Source: Kappaphycus alvarezii
Lineage: Eukaryota; Rhodophyta; Florideophyceae; Gigartinales; Solieriaceae
NCBI GenBank assembly: GCA_002205965.3
Contig: NADL03000753.1
Span: forward strand, 558,001-622,000
Direction: 5' to 3'
Length of the DNA: 64,000 bases
Below, one piece after another: positions 1 to 7,574 of this stretch; the first letter of the stretch is position 1, and every line of letters starts with the position of its first letter. The position numbers were made by a program, and so were the translations under genes. Below the pieces are notes generated by a model, which saw only the letters and a program-made list of their open reading frames with translations, was not told the DNA's origin and ran no database searches.

Positions 1-2040
1 TCTCCCCATCAGCGCACTCTGCGCCATCTTCTTTCCCACATCGCAAAATCTACCAAGCTTATTGAGCAAAGTCTCGGCCCCGTCGCTCTAGACGCCCCAG
101 TTCACGATTTCTGCTGGTCAAGTGCTCAATCTCTTGACACCACGCCTCAAGTCCCGCTACGCAACGATTTACCCATCTTTGCTCGTGTTGTCACAGATGA
201 CTTCTTCCGACTCTCACTGCAGTCCTGTGTCACATATCGAGGTCTCCCGCTCATCGTGTTTCCCTCATCTCATGGCGACCTTTTCCACAAGCTAGTATGG
301 ATCAAGAAATCCCGTTTCATCCCGTCCATGGGCGGATGGACTGTCTGTGCCGACCAATGCGACATAACCTCGTTTCCCGACATACACAAGGCAGCACCAA
401 ACGCCACTCCCACGTGTAAGCCATCCCCTTTCCAATTGTCCGCAATCGTACGAGCCAGCAGTCAAATCGTTTTCCACGGCGTCAACTCGGCCCTTTTTCT
501 CGCCGAACTGACATACCTCAAGGGCGACAGCACTACAGCTTCCAACCGGAACGTCTTACGCCCATTGCACTCCCATGATGATACTTGCGTCCTGTTGTGC
601 ATCGGTGAAGCCGCAAAGTGGTGGCCACGTATGAGCCAAGGCCGGCAAGTCTTGATCACCGCCTTGAAACCCATGGCCACGCGAGCAAAATTCTTCGTGC
701 TTCAGACCACCGCGAATAGCAAACTAACCGTTGACATGGATTGTTCCGCCCCGCCTGCAAAGCGCCGAAAATGCAGAGTTACTGCTTCTGCGGGCGCCCC
801 ATCCAAGGATATGCAGGCGACGAGAATCAACCGCAACCTGTTTGATTTGATATCGTATCAGGGCCTAGTTACTCATGCTTCGCGGAGAGAGGTCGTTTTG
901 GATGGAATTGTGAAGTTGCCCTTATCTTCGCAGCTGGGGTCCTCATTGTACCTGTTTCAAGTCGGGAATAGGCTTGAATTCTCGTCTGTGCTTGCAGTCC
1001 CTGCCTTTGGTTCTTTCATAGCAATTATTCCCACCATGCGGACCATCATCACGCTGTTGCATGTGGATGTTGCATCCCAAAATGCGCCCTCGGCATACCT
1101 GTCTGCGTTGGAAAACCAATCCTTACCCAGGGTAAAAAGCAGGGACCATTTCATTTGGATGTATTGGCAAAGGTGCATTTTTAACAAATTGCACCGGATG
1201 CTGTCCTCCCTTGGGTCAGACCGAGCCGATTCAAAATCCAGCTGCCCACGCGACCTGGATCTCTTGTTTACTGGCAGTGATGGATCCAGCGGTGTTTTGA
1301 GACTGTTGCACAAGTTTTCCGAGCTTCCAGAGTCCAAACATGTTTTTGCAGACATACTGGTTAACTTTGTAAAGCCATTATCATTGTTTGAGGAAGCCAT
1401 CCCGTTCTCCATCCCTCCTCTGCAAGAGGTTCTCGATTCATGCCTCAAAGCTTCCGATGAAGTCTGCAAGGATAATACACACTGCATAGAGCTTTTCCAA
1501 GGCTATTCAGGTGGCACATTACCAAGTGGCCAAAGGTTCAGATTTAACTGGACTGATTCGACGGTCCCGTCGACTTTCCTGTCTCCAAAGTCGGCATGTC
1601 TGCTTGTAGGGCTCCTTCGCAGCTCAAAATACGCGGATGTGTACACTTTGAGTGACGACTCGGGAGCGATTACTCTAAGATGCTACGACAGGATACCCCT
1701 GCACTGTATTGGCGCGATCGTGGCACTTTGGCGTTATAGAATTATCGCAAACTCATGGAAAAGGGATCTCCTTCTCCTATGCAAACGAGCCGACATTCAA
1801 ATACTTATCAACGGCCCGAATCTCGCTTCCCCCGTGGCACGAGAAAACACGCACCCATCGTCCACATGCTCAAAGCAAGTCTGCAACAAGCAAAGAGAAA
1901 TCCGAGTTTCACAAAGCCTTTGCACACTCGAATCCATAACGCACCATAGCGACATTACAGACAAAACGTCCATGGCATGCATGGTGGCGCAAAAAGTAAC
2001 CTCAAGTAAATTACAGACTTGCGTGACCGCGTTTCCATAG
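1..2040 (+). CDS. CTC1-like telomere-maintenance protein, N-terminal portion, cut by the window edge
   Basis: The frame is open from base 1, so the true start lies to the left. About 680 codons are visible up to TAG at 2038-2040. The protein shows repeated OB-fold-like blocks. One, near bases 610-715, reads WWP-x5-GRQVLITALKP, which resembles the W-x-P-x4-VG-x-YLLTGLK pattern I associate with CTC1. A second, near 840-1080, has YQGLVT followed by a VVLDG strand and a QVGNRLEF strand, like the CTC1 block G-x-VT, LD, LR-x-GA. A third (1590-1790) runs LVGLLRSS to TLSDDSGAITLRCYD. CTC1 is the large subunit of the CST complex, which binds single-stranded telomeric DNA and recruits DNA polymerase alpha-primase. 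The stop at 2040 is probably not the real end: an AG acceptor (ttacag, ending 2016) lies just after an in-frame TAA of the downstream frame, so the next entry may be the following exon. I could not fix a donor in phase. The family call is by pattern only; another multi-OB protein is possible. Confidence 0.45.
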   Translation, partial: SPHQRTLRHLLSHIAKSTKLIEQSLGPVALDAPVHDFCWSSAQSLDTTPQVPLRNDLPIFARVVTDDFFRLSLQSCVTYRGLPLIVFPSSHGDLFHKLVWIKKSRFIPSMGGWTVCADQCDITSFPDIHKAAPNATPTCKPSPFQLSAIVRASSQIVFHGVNSALFLAELTYLKGDSTTASNRNVLRPLHSHDDTCVLLCIGEAAKWWPRMSQGRQVLITALKPMATRAKFFVLQTTANSKLTVDMDCSAPPAKRRKCRVTASAGAPSKDMQATRINRNLFDLISYQGLVTHASRREVVLDGIVKLPLSSQLGSSLYLFQVGNRLEFSSVLAVPAFGSFIAIIPTMRTIITLLHVDVASQNAPSAYLSALENQSLPRVKSRDHFIWMYWQRCIFNKLHRMLSSLGSDRADSKSSCPRDLDLLFTGSDGSSGVLRLLHKFSELPESKHVFADILVNFVKPLSLFEEAIPFSIPPLQEVLDSCLKASDEVCKDNTHCIELFQGYSGGTLPSGQRFRFNWTDSTVPSTFLSPKSACLLVGLLRSSKYADVYTLSDDSGAITLRCYDRIPLHCIGAIVALWRYRIIANSWKRDLLLLCKRADIQILINGPNLASPVARENTHPSSTCSKQVCNKQREIRVSQSLCTLESITHHSDITDKTSMACMVAQKVTSSKLQTCVTAFP

Positions 2041-3261
2041 CCAAGAACGCAAAAGAAAAGGCATGGATCTACTGCGCAGACGACGTATGCAAGGAACAAG
2101 TGGAGGTTTTATTCAGCGATGCATACTCGGCACGTGTTGGTGGAATGGTACGTAGCGGGGATATTTTCGCCATCTCGTACGTGTGCGTACGAGAATGCGA
2201 AAGGTCAGGCGGAATGATATGGAAGTTGGATGACAAGCAGCCGTACATGAGGGTGATGGAGTTGCAATCAGGGTGTGAGGGGGTTTTACCGGATTGGGTG
2301 ATACGGCGAATGAATGAGGATGGTGATGTGGAGAGGATGATACGTGAGTGTTGTGAGAGATGTGATGGGGTGGTATGCGATCCTCTGTGGATGGCGCAGG
2401 ATGTAACGAAGAGGGGAGGTAGTGACGTGGTGAGTGTTTTGGGGAGGGTTGTGGATACGGTGAGTGAGGGGCGTGAGGACGGGCCGATGGTACGACTACG
2501 GGACTGCGTTTTGGGAATGGTGGGAATTGACATATGTGTCGGTTGGGGGACGTCGGTGGTGGGGCTGAGCCGTGGACTGGGTGTCAAGGTGGTGGGTGTG
2601 CGGCGTGTGGCGGAGGATGGTGGAGGGGTTTGTTTTTCGGGGACTAGGGGAACGAGGATTGAGGTGGTGGAAGACGAGGGATGGAAGGGGGAAAGGGATG
2701 TGACGACGTTGGGGAGGGCGGGGAAATGGTTTCCGTATGAATGCTTCCCTGATGGGCGGGTGAAACAGGAACGGGGTTGTTGTTTCCGAGGATGGTGACG
2801 GTGAGGTATCGGAGTGTTGTTGGTTTGGCAAAGGGTGAAGTTGGTGGGGATGAAGTGAGATCTTGGTGTGAATGGGAGACAGAGGGGAGTTGTGGGCCAG
2901 AGGGGGATGTGGTGATGCGGGTGGATGATGGGACGAGAGTGTTTGATTTGGTAGTTGATGGAGATAATGGGAACAATGTTGGAGGGGTGGGAAGGGGCCG
3001 GTGGGGGTGGTGTACGAGGTTTGCGGAAAGCGGTACGACGGCGACGATGGCGATGGTGGTGGTGCGTTTTACGAGGATGGAAGCAGCGGATCATTTGAAT
3101 GGATGCAGGTGCAGTTGAAACGGCACGTAAATTTGTGGACGTGTGTGGCGAGACCGAGTCTACGCGCCCAACGATTGTTTGAGGAAGCTGATCAAAGGTG
3201 TGCGACGCTGTCAATGGCGCGATACATGGCGTCGTTGCTTGAGAACGACCAATGGCCATAA
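2010..3261 (+). CDS. Probable C-terminal part of the CTC1-like protein, split over three frames
   Basis: This continues the preceding gene in new frames. The first block (2010-2798) carries an OB-like core, GRVVDTVSEG, then VRLRDCVLGMVGID and LGVKVVGVRRV. Near 2760-2790 the sense moves back by one base into the frame of 2777-3118. Near 2980-3000 it moves back by one base again into the frame of 3001-3261, which ends naturally with TAA at 3259-3261. The junctions leave no room for an intron, and the second falls in a string of G runs (2981-3008). The antisense strand is also open for 407 codons (2069-3292), but that translation is only proline/serine/threonine-rich and I read it as a shadow. 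If this is CTC1, these strands correspond to its C-terminal OB folds, which contact STN1. The terminal block is rich in Asp and Gly and then turns basic. Either the consensus has lost single bases here or the gene is decaying. Confidence 0.4.
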
Positions 3262-3591
3262 ACATTCTTTGCAATTGCACTGGCGGAACCAATCCATCGC
3301 GCCCAGGTGGATACCCTATGTATCATATATATACACGTGTTATTTCAATGCCAGTATCACGGTGATCTCACTCGACTTGCAAACCTCGGCGAAAGCCTTT
3401 ACATCCGTTGCCATTCTACTTGCTACCTATCTAGCTAGCTGGCTGGCTATACCAAGAGAACTGCCATAAAAAAAACTATCCGCATCCTCTGGACCACTGT
3501 GTCCCGATACCACCAACTCCACAACCACAAACCACAAAACCCCTACAACCCTGCACCATCCTCCGACATATTACCCACCACCACACAGAAT
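3262..3591. other. Intergenic region and probable promoter of the H-protein gene
   Basis: There is no open frame with recognisable content. An AT-rich TATA-like stretch, tatcatatatatacacgtg (about 3320-3340), lies roughly 255 bases before the H-protein ATG. The last 100 bases are pyrimidine/CA-rich, like the leaders upstream of most genes in this window. The promoter reading is inference only. Confidence 0.35.
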
Positions 3592-4179
3592 ATGGCCACC
3601 CTACTCCGTGCTTCCTCCCGCGCCTATCCAATCCTTGCCAACAACCCCCACCTCTTCCGTCCGTTTGCTCGTTCCCTCTCGCAATGTGAGTTGACCACAT
3701 ATCCCTCCACTCCCAAACCTACCTCTACCACCCAAACCAATCTCTAACCCGCAACAATTCCCCATTCTCACTCTTACTTTCCCCCGCAACCCATCACAGA
3801 CCCTTCGGATCGCAAATATAGGTCATCCCACGAGTGGGCCAAAGTCGACGGCGACATAGCCACCGTCGGAATCACAGACCACGCACAGGCCGCACTCGGC
3901 GATATCGTCTTTGCCGAACTCCCCGAGATCGGAACCGAGGCCACAGCCGGTGAAAAGGCAGCCACCGTGGAGTCGGTCAAGGCCGCCGCCGATATCTACG
4001 CCCCGATCACCGGTGAGATTGTCGGTATTAATGAGAACCTTGAAAGCCAGCCCGACCTCATCAACCAGGGGCCTCATGAGGATGGCTGGATGTTTCAGGT
4101 CAAGGTTACCGATCCAGCTCAGTTGGATCAACTTATGGATTCTTCGTCCTATGAAAGTTCCTTGAAGAAGGAAAAGTAG
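3592..4179 (+). CDS. GCSH: Glycine cleavage system H protein, mitochondrial precursor (two exons)
   Basis: This is the lipoyl-carrying shuttle of the glycine decarboxylase complex in the mitochondrial matrix. It passes the aminomethyl group from the P to the T protein and electrons to the L protein; in photosynthetic cells it serves photorespiration and one-carbon supply. Exon 1 is 3592-3685 and exon 2 is 3800-4179, joined across a 114-base GTGAGT...CAG intron that splits a Tyr codon. The spliced frame gives 157 residues, a normal length. Residues 1-30 are rich in Arg, Ser and Ala without acid, as in a mitochondrial presequence. The core starts with KYRSSHEW and contains ESVKAAAD, which places the lipoyl lysine at K92, followed by APITGEIVGIN. 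The end, with NQGPHEDGWMFQVKV near the C-terminus, is typical. It converges on IST1 with about 540 bases between the stops. The reading is secure. Confidence 0.97.
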
Positions 4180-4720
4180 TCTCTTGCCCTTGCTCTGCGT
4201 GCCTGGTACAACCTTGGGAAACCACACCAATGCCGCACCACTTGTGACACCGTCCTTGTCGCATGCATTGCCACTGCCCCGTATGCGGCATGCTTCGGTT
4301 GGTCGATCGCTGACCGATCTCACCCGCTTGACGGGATTGCAGTTGCCATGTCTGTCAATCTCCCGCTTTGCTGGTGCGTTGAACCGTTTTGTACTCGGTG
4401 CACGCTGTTACCAAGCCCCTCTATCTCTCCATTAAATCCAAAGTTTCGTCATCTAGAGTAGCCTGAAACATCATGCAACGTGTGTATGTGAGCGGGTTTT
4501 GCATGAATGCGATTCTGGGGTCGAGCAGCTCCTGCCACATTGCGTAACAGCTTTGAGCGCCTGATTGACCGATTAGGGGTAAGTTCTATGCAAGGTTCAA
4601 GGTGGTGCGCTCCTCTGGAATTGTTTATCTATTCAGCAGCGATAAACCCGACCTACTAGAGATCCAAAAGGCCGAGGCATGGCCAAAAAAAAGCTACAGC
4701 ACACAGAAGCGCAGAAACAA
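4180..4720. other. Intergenic region between the convergent stops of GCSH and IST1
   Basis: This holds the 3' flanks of both genes. One frame is open for 83 codons (4184-4435, +), but its translation resembles nothing I know and lies directly after the H-protein stop, so I treat it as non-coding. No repeat or structured element stands out. Confidence 0.5.
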
Positions 4721-5772
4721 CTACTTGTCACCGCGAATATTTCGGAACCTCGCTTCCAACTCATCGTCCACAAACAAATTAGAGGGAGGCGGCGGGGGCG
4801 GCAAACCCTGACCCGCGTAGGGATCGGGAGCGGAAGTAGGGGGCGCTGAAGGATACAAGGTACCAGAGGCACTACCAGCGGGGTCAAAAGGGGGTGCAGA
4901 CGGGGTGTGGGCGGCATACCCGGCACGTCAGCATACGGAGCAGGGCCTGGATACGGGTTATGACCGGGGATATTCATCGGGGCGTAACCTCCAAAGTCAT
5001 CCGGCGGGGGGGCGCGGACGGACCGGGCGGCATGGGAGGTCCACCCATAACCGGATGTTGCATTGGCACCGGACGATAATACGAAGTGTCGCCCGGGCCG
5101 CGTCCATCCAGGTCGTTAAACTCTGGCGGTGGGACCCAAGTGAGTCCAAAGTCGGCGGCGATCTTGGAAAGTTCTTGAAGAATAAGATAGCCGTCCGGTG
5201 CGCCACTGTCCAAGGTGCGTGCAAGGGTCTTGTTGATGCATGTGACATACGGGCCTTGTAGACGGGTGATCGGGTCGATGATTGCGGCGCCGAAATGCGC
5301 GCGGAACATATCGCATATGGTGTGTAATTCGGGGATATTCAGTCGGGTGGATGCAAAGACGACGGATGCGACGGATTCCTTGATATCGGAGCCTGCGGCA
5401 TCAAAGTTACGTTGGACGGAGAATACGGTGTGGGAATTGGTGAGCATTTCGATAAAGGTGCGGACGACGTCAAAGGCTTGAATTTGAGTGGATTCTCGGA
5501 GGACGCGTTCGGCGTGGATGCGTGCGAGGGTCTCCTTGTTTGCGCGTAGGTGTTGGGCGATGATTTGACGGTTTGCGTTTGTTTCGTTTGTTTTTTGCCG
5601 TGTTGAATCTCAATGCGGCTTTTGGCTAGCTTGAGTTGGATGCGGAAGCGGCTGGCGTCCCAGGGGATGGGGGCCGGTGCGGCGGGTGTGACGGGTGCTG
5701 CGGGTGTGGCGGGGGGGGAGGTTGGGCGTTTTTGCCTAACCTTATTTTGCCGAGGGGACCTTTGAAGCCCAT
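4721..5772 (-). CDS. IST1: IST1-type regulator of ESCRT-III/Vps4, reading frame interrupted several times
   Basis: IST1 belongs to the ESCRT-III-related Ist1 (DUF292) family. It binds Did2/CHMP1 and the MIT domain of the Vps4 ATPase in endosomal sorting and abscission. Read on the minus strand from ATG at 5772, the protein starts MGFKGPLGKIR, then RFRIQLKLAKSRIEI (about 5660-5605), RQIIAQHLRANKETLARIHAERV (about 5560-5490) and a KESVASVVFASTRLNIPEL block (about 5385-5330), followed by YLILQELSKIAADFGL. These follow the Ist1 domain in order. A proline-rich linker leads to the extreme C-terminus, FVDDELEARFRNIRGDK, stop at 4721-4723, which fits an MIT-interacting motif. The total is about 350 codons, normal for the family. 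The sense changes frame near the G8 run 5711-5718, the T6 run 5591-5596, the G7 run 5006-5012 and about 4900-4925. Sequence is conserved on both sides of every break, so these look like missing single bases. Confidence 0.85.
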
Positions 5773-6322
5773 GGTGGTCTGTGATTTGTTGAGGGCGGAG
5801 TGGGTGGAGAGGGGTGGAAAGGGTGGGAGTGGCAGAGGACGTGGGACGATATTAAGAGCCAAGGCGAAGGATGCCGTTGCCGTTGCTTTAAACTTGCACA
5901 ACTTGCCACACGACGGGTCGAGAATTTGTTGTTATACAGACTTTTCTCCAACCCCACAAAAAAGATTAATTAATGTACCATGCCAGCAATGTACGTAATT
6001 GCTGATTCACAACAATGACCAGCCAGCGCTCGCTTCCCTCCATTCACTGCATACATTGCTGTCCACATTTTCTTCATTACAGTGCCGTCCACGTCACCAT
6101 TACCATTACAGTACCTCCAACCAAATCTCATCCTCCTCTACGACAAACAAAGTGCCGCCGCCCACCTCCCTCCCTCCTTGCACGTAGCAACTCCTCAACA
6201 TCTCACCTCCTCCCTCGCATCTCTCCACCAACAACAATGCCCCCGGCCTTTCTCTCCCCATTCCGCTCTCCCTTCCCCCCACCCACCAACCCTTCCATTC
6301 CCCAATCCCCCGCCCTCCCATC
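5773..6322. other. Shared upstream region of the divergent IST1 and HisC genes
   Basis: About 550 bases separate the two start codons. The half next to HisC is strongly pyrimidine-rich with CCACC-type runs, resembling the leaders of other genes here. A frame at 6239-6326 reads MPPAFLSPFRSPFPPPTNP and stops over the HisC ATG. It has the composition of an organelle targeting peptide but lies in a different frame from HisC. No TATA box is obvious. Confidence 0.4.
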
Positions 6323-7465
6323 ATGACCGCCGCCAAACCCCCAAACCCCTCCCAAACCTTCACCCCCGAACAATCCATCCGTCCCGAACTCCGTGCCATC
6401 GCCCCCTACACCCCGATCCTACCCTACGAAATCCTCGCCGCAAACCTCAATCGCCACCCCTCCGACATCGTCAAACTAGACGCCAACGAAAATCCACACG
6501 GCCCAGCCCCCGCCGTCGCAACCGCCCTCGCACAAGCACCCTACCTCCACATCTACCCAGACCCCGCCTCCCTCCTTCTTCGCAATGCCTTACAACGCTA
6601 TACAACACTCTCCAAGGATTATCTCCTCGCCGGTGCTGGCGCTGACGAACTCATCGACCTGTTATTCCGCTTGTTTATCACCCCCGGTGCAGGACATACC
6701 GTCGTCAATTGTCCACCCACCTTTGGTATGTATCGATTTGATGCCGATGTCAACGGTGCACACGTCATCAATGTACCGAGGGACCCTGCAACCTTTGCAA
6801 TCGATGTAGATGCCATAGAGCGTGTCTTTCACTCCCGCCCGAATGCAACGCCCCCAAAGATGCTTTTCATCGCCAGTCCGAACAACCCGGACGGTTCCGT
6901 CTTATCGGACGACCATCTCCGTCGTCTCCTTGCGCTTCCCACCGTCGTTGTACTCGATGAGGCCTATTTTGAATTTGCACATCACAACAGATTGTTATGG
7001 GTACCACGCTATGAAAACCTGGTTGTGTTGAGGACGTTTTCCAAGTGGGCAGGCTTGGCGGGTATGCGTCTGGGGTATGGCGCGTTTCCCTTGGCCATTA
7101 TCAAGCATCTTTGGAAAATTAAGCAGCCGTACAACGTTTCCGTCGCTGCTCAAGTGGCGGGTATTGCGTCTATTGACAGCAAGGATGACTTGTTGAACAA
7201 GGTGGATCTTATGATAGAGCAGAGGCACTTGTTTTTTGAGCGAGTTGCAGAATACAACTGGTTATCCCCGTTCCCGTCATATTCAAACTATGTTTTGTGC
7301 AGGGTCGTTGGAGGCAGGACTGCGGCTGACGTCAAGCAACAGCTTGAGAACAAAGGCATTTTGGTTCGCTATTACACTACCGCGGGTTTGTCGGATTGTA
7401 TTCGGATATCTATGGGTAGAGCGGATCAGATGGAAAAATTGTATGCTGCTTTGGACAACCTTTAA
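6323..7465 (+). CDS. hisC: Histidinol-phosphate aminotransferase (plastid-type HisC)
   Basis: This PLP enzyme (EC 2.6.1.9) converts imidazole acetol phosphate plus glutamate to histidinol phosphate and 2-oxoglutarate in histidine synthesis, a plastid pathway in algae and plants. It is an intact 380-residue, intronless, class II fold-type I aminotransferase. LDANENPHG (52-60) is the N-terminal substrate loop. SPNNPDG (185-191) holds the Asn that contacts the PLP ring hydroxyl. LDEAYFEF (211-218) supplies the Asp and Tyr that bind PLP. TFSKWAGLAGMRLGYG (238-253) contains the Schiff-base lysine K241 and the phosphate-binding Arg R249. Near the C-terminus RISMGRADQME fits the family's substrate-binding Arg. 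The ATG at 6323 is the first in frame. The first 20 residues are Pro/Thr-rich but too short for a good transit peptide, so a frame break just upstream may hide one. It converges on PUS7 with 109 bases between the stops. Confidence 0.96.
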   Translation: MTAAKPPNPSQTFTPEQSIRPELRAIAPYTPILPYEILAANLNRHPSDIVKLDANENPHGPAPAVATALAQAPYLHIYPDPASLLLRNALQRYTTLSKDYLLAGAGADELIDLLFRLFITPGAGHTVVNCPPTFGMYRFDADVNGAHVINVPRDPATFAIDVDAIERVFHSRPNATPPKMLFIASPNNPDGSVLSDDHLRRLLALPTVVVLDEAYFEFAHHNRLLWVPRYENLVVLRTFSKWAGLAGMRLGYGAFPLAIIKHLWKIKQPYNVSVAAQVAGIASIDSKDDLLNKVDLMIEQRHLFFERVAEYNWLSPFPSYSNYVLCRVVGGRTAADVKQQLENKGILVRYYTTAGLSDCIRISMGRADQMEKLYAALDNL

Positions 7466-7574
7466 AAAAAAACTTTCACGTACACAACCAACTACAGCAA
7501 TTGAATAGTAGAGCCGGACAAGTTGCGTCAAACGGTTGTGCATAAACTCCGTGCCCTTTTGCCGAGCGAGAGTG

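Noticed and set aside
2069-3292. 407-codon open frame on the minus strand
   Set aside because: It is antisense to the CTC1-like coding frames, and its product is only Pro/Ser/Thr/His-rich, as expected from the GT-rich plus strand.
4184-4435. 83-codon frame after GCSH
   Set aside because: It starts a few bases after the H-protein stop, has no motif and no leader of its own.
6082-6645. 187-codon frame overlapping the HisC start
   Set aside because: Pro/His/Arg-rich shadow of the HisC coding strand; HisC itself has all catalytic motifs.
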